Positions 22,917 through 34,331 of a stretch of DNA of 64,000 nt are shown here, piece after piece. The DNA is from Jaltomata sinuosa (lineage: Eukaryota; Streptophyta; Magnoliopsida; Solanales; Solanaceae): the NCBI GenBank assembly GCA_003996215.1, contig QJPP01003528.1, positions 167,465-231,464 of the forward strand, given 5' to 3'. The stretch's first letter is position 1, and each line of letters opens with the position of its first letter. The notes beneath the pieces were generated by a model. The model was not told where the DNA came from, did not search any database, and saw nothing but the letters and a program-made list of their open reading frames with translations. A program made the translations under genes and the position numbers.

Positions 22917-25900
22917 ATGGCGTTGGAGTATCCATCCCCTGATCAACCACCTTCAACTTCAACGGGTACACACCATCAGATTTCAGGCTCCACTCAACTA
23001 ACCATCCCTGCAGGTTTGTCTTTAAAAATAAAAAAGAAAATTCAGTTTCTATGCGTGCAAAAGTGTATTTATATACGATCTCTCTCTCTCTCTCTTTTTA
23101 GTTGGTTTCATTGCCCCACATATTGGTCAGTCATTCAACCGTTTTCAAGATTCTAGAAATGTGTATGAGACAATGAGGAAAGCGATTGAAAAGGAGCGTA
23201 TTAGGAAAGAGATCATCGCAGAAGAGGTTGCTCAAAGGCGTATGTTGGACTTGGAAGTAAGAAGAGAGCTTATGATGGAAAGAGAAGTAGCAATGTGTGG
23301 AGGAGATAGTTTTGCTTTATTCTTGAAGAAACAGTCTGAGGGAATGGAGCAGATTTCAGAGGTGCCTTTTCCGCACCGTGCTGAGGAACCAAAAATTTCA
23401 ACAGTTTCAAAGAACCCAAGTGAGATTTTCCAAGTGCAGTCCTCTGGCTATAGCGGAATCTTGCTGGTTCGTGTTCTTCTTTGTTGTCTGTATATTAACT
23501 GTTGAATTTCTGATTTTCAGAGTAGATGAATTTTTTCTCATATGTCAGGGAATTACTGCACAGGTCTCTCTTTCTTGCTTTTTGAGTGGTTTTGTAACTT
23601 GTGTAAAATTTTCAGACATGGTTATTATGTGCATAGCCTCTTTCAAGTTTTCTATATATTGAAGTATGAAGAATGTTTTACTTTAAAATTTTAGAAATAG
23701 TTGCTACATTGAAATCAGTGAAAAGCTTTGGTTCCCTTTTTGGTTTGGTGAAAGTTTGAAACCAGTGATATTACTTTTTTATTTGGTTTTCTAGTTTTGT
23801 GGATGGATGGAGTGAGTTAGAATGTTTAAGTCTCTTCTTTATTCAATTCAAAGTAGGCTGCAAGTTAAGCTGGTGATGCATATCAAATCTATTTTCTATT
23901 TACTTTCATCTCCGTGTGTAGTTGTTATATTAGCTTTATGCCGTTAGCACCAAAGCTGTCCACTTTTGCAAACATAATGGATGTTTTTCTTTTCAGTAGT
24001 ATATATAAGGGACCAAGAAATTTTTACACTTTCTTAAGGGACTGTTGGCTTTTTCCACTTTCTTTGGTAAACCCACACTTCCTTCCCATGGTGTCTTTCT
24101 TTTCATAATGCCACCCTTTTGCTCATATTGTTGATAAAATTTCATTCAGTTGCTATTTAGTCATGGCTGGAATTATCCGTGTGACCTCTCGCTGGAATTA
24201 ATAAAATTCGACCAAGAGAAGTGAGGGAGAAAAACCTTAATTGATAGAGAAAGGGTGTAGGAGGAGTATATTTGTTAGGGATTAGGGAGAATACGGGGGT
24301 AGATGATATTTGGGGGTATTTTTAATTATGGGTCGGGGCGGGCGGGCGGGTTATAATTAGGATTTGTTTTTTAAAAAAAAAATTGGGTTATTTTTGTTGA
24401 TTTGGGTATTTCCATCCATTGAGGGGTATAAGTGATAACTTTGGTGACGGGAGGGCTATATTTAGCCCAATGGTATGACGGAGGGTAAATTTAACCAATT
24501 TTTTGAAAGTAGAAGGGTATTTTTGACCCTTTTCCCTATTTTCAACATTGTTTGAGGTTCATCTAAGAGATAGACACGTTGAACGACTTGGCAATCTTCC
24601 TTTTTTTTCAATATGTATATCAGACAAAGGGCCTTTCAACTACTGAATCCTGAATTTACACAGACCAATCTCTAGTTGTTCAATAGGCCCTTGCAGTTGG
24701 TGGCCATATTACTTATGAACCAATTGGTGAAGTCAGCTGTGACATGGGCAAACAGTTATTGACCTGCAAGAGTCAAGATTATTTGTTTGGGTTGCCAAAC
24801 CATCACTTAATTCCTGGTGTGGTCTTCCCAACATCGGAAAAAATAGATTATAGTAATTGACATCTGCATCTATCTTCAGTCCTTGATTTTCGTGTGTGGG
24901 TTCATCTCGAGTAGGCCATCTTGTTTGAGTGCACCAGCCATTTGCTTTATCTACGTAGGGACATTTCCCCTCTGTCTGCTTAAGTGGTCAAAGCATTAAG
25001 CTTCTTATGCACATCTAATATAACTAGCCTGTCTTTTGTAAAGTACACACATTTTTTATCAAACAATTGTTATCGCCGTATAATAGTTGTAAAATCTCTT
25101 CAAATTCTTCTTTAGCTCTTCGAGTGACATCTCTCCAACACTTTAGTAGTACTTATTAGCTTAAGCTTGCTGTTAAACTTCTCTTCTATGTGGTTTTGAA
25201 CTAAGAAGATTTTCTCTAGTGTAATTTTTTAATGTAATTTCTTGGAAAGCAGGACACTCAATCTCCTCTTTCTTTACACTGTAACTTAAGGGAGGTAGCG
25301 GATGTAGAGGCTAATATAGTTATACTGGAGAAAGTATATCTGTTTTGATTCTTGAAAAGATGCCTAGATTCCCAGATTTTCTTCCTTTAGGTACTGTCAC
25401 GTACTTGGTTTTCTGTTGACTAGTTTACTTAACCAGAATGCTATTTAAAATCCTAATGAAGTACTTGTCAAATGTAATATTTCACATAACTGCTTTCTAC
25501 TGAATTTAGCTTTCCATGTTGCAGAGGATAATGACATTCTGGACATAATAAAAACTAAAGGGACTGTAATTGAATTTATATTGTTGTAATTGGAGATTTA
25601 GATGCTGCTGATGTTGTATCACTCTTACAGCAAAGGATTTATTATCAGGAGTTGAATCACTTTTCTTTTAAGAAGCTATTAGTTAGAAGATCAGACAGAA
25701 TAATCATGTATCCATTTAACCTGTTTATACAATTGCCAGGTAAGTCATCTCTAATTGAGCAACCAAACCTAGGAAATAATTTCCTGGACTAGATAACAGT
25801 CAGAAATGAAACGTTATCAATGGCAACGAAGTTCATTCTTATTCTACTGAGTATTGGCCCCGTTGAGCCAAATTAGGAGAGATGATGCTTTGATGTTAAT

Positions 25901-26687
25901 GTCCTCCAAAACATGTTTTGGGGCCCTCAATGAACAATTGCAGGTTCCTTTCCCAGGCCCTTGTTTCTTGCTTTAGTACAAGCTACTATTGCTTTAATGC
26001 ATTCATTTTATGTTTGTGAAATTGTCAGTAGGCTTTCAGATCCATAAACCATTTATGAGGTGTTTAAATTTCTGAGAACTGCTTCTTTTGGCGTTGATAC
26101 AGGCTAAGCCTGACATGATTTTCGCTGGAGCAAAACGGAAAGTTATAACACCAACTGAAGAGGTTGCTGACAAGCCTTCATTATGCAGTTCTCTAGTGAA
26201 AAATGTTAAGGAGTGGAGTTGTGCACTTTGTCAGGTAAGCACTACAAATCAAGGTGGCCTGAATGTCCACTTCCAAGGAAAAAAGCACAAACGCAAGGAG
26301 GCTGCTTTTAGAGAACAGAAGGACGACAAAAACTGTAGCATTGGTCTTTTCCCAAAGAAACCTAAATTCATCCAGCTTGTGGAACAACGTCCTTGCGATG
26401 ATCTGATATCAGGGAAGACATCAGAGGAAGGATCATCAGGTTGTCCAAACGATAATGATCCACCATCCTTGTTGATTGATGACAGTGCAGATGACTTGAG
26501 AAAGAACGCATATAATACAGCTCATGAAAAGCAAATTAGTAAGGAGCATGAGAATACAAAGTTCAAGTTTTGGTGTGAGACATGCAGGATTGGGACCTTC
26601 TCTGAAAAGGTGATGGAGACACATAAGATAGGAAAGAAGCATGCTCGGCATCTTCAACAACTTATTGGCAAGGACAAGCAGTGTTAA
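22917..26687 (+). CDS. two-finger U1-type C2H2 zinc-finger protein
   Basis: Proposed join: 22917-23013, 23102-23466, 26103-26687, coding 348 residues; all junctions have GT...AG introns and keep frame (exon 1 is 97 nt, exons 1+2 together 462 nt). The protein has a Pro/Ser/Thr-rich start (MALEYPSPDQPPSTSTG), then a highly charged helix at residues about 53-98 (VYETMRKAIEKERIRKE...RRELMMER). Two matching fingers follow with spacing C-x2-C-x12-H-x5-H: C194, C197, H210, H216 (WSCALCQVSTTN) and C312, C315, H328, H334 (FWCETCRIGTF). That spacing is typical of zf-met/U1-like fingers in plant nuclear proteins that bind double-stranded RNA or RNA-protein complexes; the exact role is unknown. The donor at 23467 (GTTCGT) is weak, so the end of exon 2 could differ. 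It is the only convincing host gene here and shows no internal stop. Confidence 0.8.
24240..24540. repeat. interspersed repeat inside intron 2
   Basis: G-rich block with phrases 'gaggggtataagtgataac', 'gggctatatttagcccaatg' and 'gaagggtatttttgaccctt'. Such wording is common around Solanaceae genes as a short interspersed repeat, as I recall; no terminal repeats or target duplication could be fixed here. Placed in the 2.6 kb intron of the zinc-finger gene. Confidence 0.45.
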
Positions 26688-26756
26688 TAACAAATGACGA
26701 GGAGAGATTATTATTGTGTCAAAGATGCAGAGGGATGATTGTGTTGAACAAAGTCA

Positions 26757-26963
26757 TGTCAACCAACTAGTAGCTTATTTTTGTTTTTAAGGAAATCAGA
26801 TGTTATCAATATTACCTTTGGATCCATGTTGTGTGATTTGTCTCTATATCTATTTAATTAGTTGGTCCTGTCAACCAACTAGTAGCTTATTTATGTTGTT
26901 TATCTGATGTTATCAATATTACCTTTTGATCCATGTGATGTGATTTGTCTTTATATCTATTAA
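26757..26963 (+). repeat. tandem duplication of about 112/95 bp in the 3' flank
   Basis: Copy 1 (26757-26868) and copy 2 (26869-26963) both begin TGTCAACCAACTAGTAGC and share 'cagatgttatcaatattacc' or close variants and 'gtgatttgtct'. Copy 2 lacks a few bases near the middle. It starts 70 bases after the stop codon, so it is likely in the 3' UTR and may duplicate a polyadenylation region. Confidence 0.85.
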
Positions 26964-27154
26964 TGCAAAATGTTCAAGTCTATTGTAAATCGAAGTTAGT
27001 TTTGGTACATCACTGATTATACAATTTCGATGCTAAAAGTATCCATGAATTCACCAAGGCTACTCTGCCGCAGAGAGCAGAAATACCCACCATTTTCCAG
27101 CTGTATGTTTTGAGAATATCCGTATATATCTATGATCTTGGTTAGATGTTTCAC
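26964..27154. other. short intergenic gap
   Basis: No gene or recognisable repeat is visible between the duplicated 3' flank and the LTR that starts at 27155. Confidence 0.5.
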
Positions 27155-27975
27155 TGTAACAATCCTCATAGTGATTTTTTATTTTTAGTATGTTTTGACC
27201 GTTTTACCCCTTCCCATAGTTGCTTTATGATATTCGTGGTTGAGAATTATGTAAGTTTTTTATTTTGGAAGGTTGAAAAGCTGATATGGTTGACTTTAGT
27301 CAACATCCGTAGAAGTTGAGCTCGTATCAGAATTTTGTCTGCGCCATCAACTTTGCAACATGATTTTTGGGTTAGTAGGACTATTAGTTCGAGTCCTGAG
27401 ACATTTAGATGAGTTTTGAAAGAGTTTTTGAGTTTTGGAAGTTGAAACTTAAGAGAGTTGACCAAAGTCAACATTCGAGGTTAGAAAGGTCTTTTCCGAG
27501 TTTCGATGATTCCACTGGGTTCGGAGGGCAATTTTTGGTCTAGTTGATGGTCTTGTTCAGTCCCTGAAGGTTTTGAATGAGTTTTGAGTCATTGTTTAGA
27601 AATTTGGAGATTTTTAAGTTAATAGTTGACTTCGGTCAAGACGACCTCGTTTGGGTGTTTTGATGATTCCATCAGGTCCGAAATGTGTTTTACAAGTGGT
27701 TTGCACTATTGGTTTGTGTTCGAAAGGTTTCAGGTGAGTTTTGGGTACTTTTTCAGAGTTTGGAGTTTTCGTCGTTGATTTTAATAGTATCACCTGAACT
27801 AAATGAGCTCTATTTAGTATTTGAAAGGAATCATTAGATCTGTATCAAAATTTTGGAACTAACGCAAAAAGAATCGCCGCATCTAGAGTTTGTATGAGAA
27901 AGATATGATCGTTTAAGTACGAACAACAGTTACTGGTTTTCTGGTGCAGAGTTTGTTCTTCGCAAACGCGATTAG
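27155..27975 (+). repeat. truncated LTR (U3) related to the Tekay-like family
   Basis: Begins TGTAACAATCCTC, parallel to TGTGATGACCC at 34332 and TGTAATGACCC at 61627. It contains three tandem units of exactly 168-bp spacing, each headed by a W-box palindrome (27289, 27457 and 27625). It then reaches the start of a palindromic word array ('ttcgcaaacgcga') and stops abruptly at 27975, where another element begins. The rest lies beyond the interrupting element, outside what I can see. Confidence 0.7.
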
Positions 27976-28313
27976 TGTGACACCCAATTTTGGCCTGATA
28001 TTTTTTAAATTAATATTTTAAGTCTTTTATTCGTTAATTGCACATAATGTAATTTTTTCAATGCTAACACAATTTATTTGATAATTATTCTTATTTTTAA
28101 AAATATTAAAATTTTTATTAATTTTTTATTATTTTAATTAATTTTAATTATCATTAATTTTTTCACAATTGTTTGCACATAAATAAATATTGTTTCAATT
28201 TTATTAAATCATCAATTGGGTTTAACTCAAATCACATTTTTACATGTCATTAGATACATTTTCTATTATTTTTAGCACAGTCTATTAATACATGAAAGTC
28301 AGAGGAGATTTTT

Positions 28314-28480
28314 CTTTATACAGATAAATTAAATAGCCCATGATTTTGGGCATATGGTTTTAGATAAAGAATTTTTACATAGATAATAGAGTATTAAACC
28401 TTTATTACACCTTTTAAGGGTAATTTATAATTATTACCATTTATAGCCTATTTATTACTTTTAATAGCTGATAGGTGGGC
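28314..28480 (+). repeat. left terminal inverted repeat of the MULE
   Basis: Begins CTTTATACAG and contains TTTTTACATAGATAATAG followed by AGTATTAAACCTTTATTACA. The reverse complement of the right end gives CTTTATACAC, then TTTTTACATAATAGACTATTAAAC and TTTTATTACA in the same order, with 'atagcccat'/'atgggcta' nearby. Identity is patchy with indels, as in old long-TIR MULEs. Confidence 0.72.
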
Positions 28481-28549
28481 CAAAGTATATTCTCTCCTTT
28501 CACACGTTGCTTACCTGATTCCCTTTTATTCACTAGTATATATTCTCTC

Positions 28550-29020
28550 TCTTTCTCTCTTCGCTTTTCATTCTCTCTCTTTCTCTATTCACTTTTCATT
28601 CCCAATTTTCTTCGTCTCTGCTTTGTGTTCTCTATCTCAACCTCAGGTACTTGATTATGCTTCTTAATCTCCGTTAAATCGTTATTTTCCTTCTGTATTA
28701 TCAACGAATTTGTATTGCATTTGTTTTTTAATGGCTAATTTTTGATATTTTAACTAATTTTTGATCTCTGCGTTGTCTTCTCCACCGCAAACTCAATTTT
28801 TAGTTATTTTTGCTTCTTCATCTCCATAAATCGTTGTTTCCTTTCTTTGACATTAACGATTTTTGTTTTTAATGTTTAATTTTTGCTGTTTTTTGATCTA
28901 TTTGTTGTCTTCTCCACCTCAAACTTAGGTTACTTGCTTTTGCTCCTTTCATGTCCATAAATCGTTGTTTCCTTTGTTTAGCATTAATGATTTTATTTTG
29001 CATTTGTTTTTTTCTTCTAG
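28550..29020 (+). repeat. leader minisatellite of the DUF1985 gene, three copies
   Basis: Three degenerate units start at about 28616, 28766 and 28898 (spacing 150 and 132), each with a TTGTCTTCTCC-like block, 'taaatcgttgtttcctt' and 'cattaatgattttt' blocks. Just upstream, at 28550-28608, a unit of about 29 bases (ATTCTCTCTCTTTCTCT...CTTTTC) is repeated. The array lies in the presumed 5' leader or first intron before ATG 29051. Confidence 0.65.
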
Positions 29021-29050
29021 GTTTTTGCATGAGTCTCAATTTCTCTTGAA

Positions 29051-32000
29051 ATGGACGAGAAATTACCTAGGAGAAGTCCTAGGATTCCGAATCTGCATTC
29101 AACTGAATGTTCAGCTTCTGTTCCATCTTGTATTGTTCTGAATACAGATGACCCAGCAATTGAAAAAGTACCGAGAAAAAAAAGTCCTAGAACTATCATT
29201 CTTACGGACTCTGATGTTCGAAAATCTCCAGCGTCTATTCCTGGTGTTAAGGTAAATGCAGATGGTCCATCTTTTGATTTAGTAATTTCACAATTAACTT
29301 CTCAAAATTATACTGAAAATGTACAGCTTGATGAAGTGACATCTGTTGACGGTAAAACACATAAAAAAAAAGACCAAATCAGTGGTGAAAAAAGGAAAAG
29401 AAGCTGCAAATTCAATACCTAAAAGGAGAAAATTAGAAGTTGATAAGAAACTGAAACAAATTGTTGATGATGATGACGATTTTGTGTATGAGGTACCTAT
29501 TTTAAAGTCAACATCTAAGGTACCTATTGCAAAGTCAACATCAAAGGTTACTCCAGACAAAAAGAAACACAGGAGGAGAAGACCGGGAAAGGATATGAAC
29601 AATATTGTTGATATTGACAAGGTTAGTGTACTGGTTAATTAAAGAATTTTATGTATGTATTCTTTATTTGTATTGTATTATATATGTTTGTTAATGATTA
29701 GTTTAGTTGAGTTAAATATTGAGTTAGTGTGTTGCAATATGTTAGGAAGCTGTCTATATTGTTGACTTTGTATGTAAATGTGATGTTTCTTATGGAGTGT
29801 TATGTACTATGTTTAGATAATGTTGTAAATTTAGTAATTTTTAAGTTGATATTCATATACGATTTTTATTATCTTGTATGCAGAATCAAAAATTCTGGAA
29901 GTTGGCTAGTGAAAGTTATTTTGGTAGTCATTGGAAGGCGTATACAAACTATGGGGCAATAGAAAAAATTAAAGAAAAGTTATCTCTCGAATAGTTTAGC
30001 GTCTTTAAGAATACATATTTTGGTTACTTTGTTGATCTTTTGAAAGTGAATACTCAATTGCAGCTCATTCATTGTTTGATAAATAAGGAGCTTAATCTCA
30101 CCCCAAAGGATATTTTTGTGATTGAAGCAAATGGAGAGAAGTTATTTTTTGGCTTAAGAAAGTTTGGCATTGTTACAGGATTAAAGTGTGTTGGTGCTAG
30201 CGATTGGGGGTATGATCCTGACGCTCCATCTCAGTTGATGATGGAGTACTTTCCAGGTCAATTATCTGTTGAAAAAAATCAGCTTAGAGCGATGTTTGTA
30301 AATACAGATTGGGTTGGTAATTCTAATGTTATTAAGTTTGCGGTGTTATTCTTTATTGAAGAATTCTTATTTTCTTATGAGAACAGTGAGTGGGAGATCA
30401 GTAAGAAACACTTTTATTTGGTTGAGACTGGACTGTTCAATGATTATCCCTGGGGTATAGATGTTTTTCAAGATTAGGTTGTTAGTGTGAGGCATTGTCT
30501 TAAGGTTACTAATCAATACTACAGAATAGCCGGTTTGCCTTTAGCTCTTCAAATATGGATTTATGAGTGCTGCTCACATGTTCATGAAACTGTTGCCGTT
30601 CGTGTTTCAAACTCAATTCCTAGGATAGTAAGGTGGAAAGTGATGTCTGAATCCCCACATCAAAAGAAGTTAGATAGGCTGATGTTCATGGCACAAACAT
30701 GCAAGGTATACCTTTTATTTTTAAATGTTAATACATTTATAAATCAGAATTTTTTTACATATACTTAATTAGTTATTATACAAAAGTAATACATTATTAT
30801 ACAATTTTTTTTTTTTGAATTCAGTATACGAATATCACTGCCTCTGATGAGGAGATTTCAAAGCTAAACTTGCCGGATTCAAGGAATTACAACTTGGGGA
30901 TGTTGAGTATTTTGAATAAAACTTCAATAAATGAATCCAATCAGGCTCAAGAAGAATTTATTAAAGAGTTGAGGGAATTGAAAATGAAACTTGTAAAGGT
31001 ATTATAATCTTTATTTTTAAGTTGCACAGATTTTTTTTATTTGAGAATGATTCTTTTTTGTCATTTTTATTTACTTTATTGTAGGTAAACAGTAATCAAC
31101 AAGCAATTGAAAAAAAGTTGAAGCACAATTGAAAACTTTTAAGCACTATATTGCTGATTGTAACTCCCAATTATTAAGTGACATCAAGTTATTGTTGAAA
31201 AAAGAAGATGACAAAACTACTGATCAAGTGTTTGAAGAACCATCAAATAGGAAAAAATATGATAGTTGTTCCAATGTTTGTAATACAAATGCATCTAAAG
31301 CAGAAATTTTAAAAAGAGATTTTCTAGTGGAACAAATTTACATGAAGGTATTGATATTACCAAAATTTTAAATCGAAAGTTATATTTACTGAAATCTATA
31401 ATTTAGATACACTTTATATTAGCAGGTGCATCTTCTATTAAAGTTCGTGATATAGTTGAGTTTATTCCACCATGAGTAGTAGATGAAGATTTAACAGGTA
31501 CTGATACAATTATTATATTTTTTATTGACATCAATTATTAACTACTTTTTGTTGATTATAGCTGTGAAAGTAGCAGTTATCTTTGTTGATGAGTGTTTAT
31601 CTGGTGGAGAAAGAGGCAAAAGAGGTAACTTGTACTTAATAATACATTTTATATTCATTTGTAATTCTGCTTCAGCCTTTGTAATAATATTTTGATACAT
31701 TTTGCATATGTTCCTAATACATCGTGCTTTACTTGTAAAACATTTTACAATACCTATCCAATACATATAATCTTGTAAGCATATTAATATAGTAGATATA
31801 TATGACTTGTATATCAGATATTTCTAAGGAGGAAGACTCTGTTGAAGTTGTAATTGCTGAAGTATTAGTTGATGTGAATCTGACTATAAATGGTATTATT
31901 AATAATATAATTTATCATATTCTATTGTTAATGACATTTTTATTAATTTGATTGATTAATTTTTAGTGTGTAAATATAACGGTAAATTATTAATTTTTTC

Positions 32001-32603
32001 AGTTGATGATTCTGATCTTGGTGATGAAACTAAGGCTGAAAAAATAACTGCTAAAGATAAAGCAGGTTAATACATATTATTACTATGAGTAATAGTATGA
32101 CTCACACAACATACACATCTAATACTTTCAATTTGATATTTAATATAACTTTCGAAGCAGATTTTTCAGTTGATGTGTCTGATTTGGGTGATAAAACTAA
32201 GATTGGGGAAGGAACAATTGTTGATTTTGAGCTGCCGAATAACTTGACCTAGTTAATGATGAGTGCAATGAATCATCAAAAATAGATCACACCTGAAGAA
32301 TGTGCTAGAATTAAAAATCCAGGAATGCTTATCACATCTTTATACTTAGAGGAGTTTGAATCTGGTGCTAGTAATCCAAAACAGATTTTTCAAATAAAGC
32401 ATCCCTTTTCTAGTCAAATTGATTCAGAAGTTCCCAACACTCTTACCAATGAGTGCCATCGCTTTGATATTGAGTGCCATCGCAAAAAATTTGAGACATT
32501 ATTGTGGCAGTATGCAATAAAGAAGCAAGAACTTGATGCTATAAGTGATGATGAGAAGACACGCAAGGTTACTAAGAGAAAGATTTATGCACGTAAGAAG
32601 TAG
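29051..32603 (+). pseudogene. MULE-borne DUF1985-type gene relic
   Basis: A spliced gene of the kind that plant MULEs carry, usually with a DUF1985 domain upstream of a Ulp1-like protease; no Ulp1 catalytic region is present here. Likely exons: 29051-29621, 29884-30705, 30825-30999, from 31085, and later small ones, all with GT...AG borders. Exon 1 encodes a basic, Lys/Arg-rich tail (RRSPRIPN, KKHRRRRPGK). The DUF1985 part lies at about 30080-30450 (KFGIVTGLKC, VLFFIEEFLF, VETGLFNDYPWG), followed by GLPLALQIWIYECC. Defects: a frameshift in the A-run around 29364-29372, stops at 29992-29994 and 30475-30477, and another A-run frameshift near 31111. The last frame (32325-32603) ends RKIYARKK. 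An exon of about 50 bases is duplicated (32003 and 32166). Confidence 0.75.
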
Positions 32604-34331
32604 TTAATGTGGGATAGAAATTTTTTGTACTTAATTGCTTATCTAGTCATTTTGAAGTAGAAAAAACACTGTAGCAGTGATGTAGACACTGAGTATAGCA
32701 ACTTTGGTTGTTACCCGTTATGACTATAATGTGATTGTTACCCGTTATGACTATAATGTGTTTTTGATGTACATTTCTCCCTTTCTTGCTTAATATGCCA
32801 TTTTAATACAGATTTATAATACTTATTGACATGCAATAGATTAATTATGCATAGGTGTTTTAATATATTTACAATTATATATATAATACAAGTACAATAC
32901 AAATATAATACATCTTTTATTGACTACAATTTCTTGCTTATAATACCGTTTCAATATAGCATTTTATTTTAATATTTATATTATAATTGTATTATAAACG
33001 TATTGAGATCATTTAATGTCATTTCAATATAGCTTTATAATACGTATTGAGATCAGTTAATGTCGTTTCAATATCGCTCTCCAATACAACTCTAATGCAT
33101 TGACAATATAAATATAATACGTATATTTACAATTACAATTATACATATAATACAAGTATAATTGTAATTCTTTTGCACTACAATTATAATAAGTATAATA
33201 GCTTTATAATATGTATTAATGATACGTAATAGACGAGCAGCACATATGTAATACTTTTGCAATACATTAAGCACAAACACAATATAAAAATATTATATAT
33301 TTTTTTATTTGACTGCAACGCCTTGCTTATAATGCCATTTCAATATGGCTTTATAATACGTATCAATGATATGTAATAGACGAGAAACACAAGTACAATA
33401 CAAATATAATACATCTTTTATTCAGTACAATTGCTTGCTTATAATACCGTTTCAATATAGGTTTTCAATATAGCATCTTATTTTCAGATTTATATTACAA
33501 TTGTATTGTAAACGTATTGAGATCAGTTAATGTCATTTCAATATAGCTTTATAATACATATTGAGATCATTTAATGTCGTTTTAATATAGCTCTCCAATA
33601 CAACTTGAATGCATTGACAATACAAATATAATACATAAATCTTTAACAATAGTACAAATCTAATGCATTATACCATTTCAATATAGGTTTATAATACGTA
33701 TTGATATGTAATAGATTAATCATGCATAGATAATTTTAATAATTTATAATTATACGTATAATACAAGTATAATTGTAATTCTTTTGCTACAATTATAATA
33801 CATATAATAGATTTATAATACGTATTAATGATACGTAATAGACGAGCAACACATATGTAATACTTTTGTAATACATTAAGCACAAACACAATACAAATAT
33901 AATATTTTTTTTATTTGACTGCAACGCCTTTCTTATAATGTCGTTTCAATATAGCATTATAAACGTATCAATGATATGTAATATATGAGCAACAAGTACA
34001 ATACAAATATAATACATTTTTTATTGACTACAATTGCTTGCTTATAATACCGTGTCAATATAGGTTTTCAATATAGCATTTTATTTTCAGATTTATATTA
34101 CAATTGTATTGTAAACGTATTGAGATCATTTAATGTCATTTCAATATAGCTTTATAATACGCATTGAGATTAGTTAATGTCGTTTCAATATATATCTCCA
34201 ATAGTATAGCTCTCCAATACAACATGAATGCATTGACAATACAAATATAATACATAAATCTTTAACAATAGTACAAATCTAATACATTATGCCATTTCAA
34301 TATAGGTTTATAATACGTATTGATACGTAAT

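Noticed and set aside
23082..23099. TCTCTC microsatellite as a promoter element
   Set aside because: It is the pyrimidine tract just before the intron 1 acceptor of the zinc-finger gene, which explains it.
23523..23562. A 15-base micro-exon GGAATTACTGCACAG with flanking AG and GT
   Set aside because: It keeps frame, but so short a match is expected by chance and no independent support is visible.
25631..25739. Possible extra exon in intron 2 of the zinc-finger gene (good AG and GTAAGT borders, open frame)
   Set aside because: Its 109-base length would break the frame between exons 2 and 3, and its translation shows no resemblance to the neighbouring domains; kept only as a possible alternative exon.
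29017..29642. Minus-strand open frames opposite the DUF1985 gene
   Set aside because: They are shadows of the plus-strand exon, which has splice borders and a recognisable downstream domain.
32650..34331. A+T repeat field as an origin of replication or a CRISPR-like array
   Set aside because: Units are long, degenerate and lack regular spacers; the context is a MULE in a plant genome.
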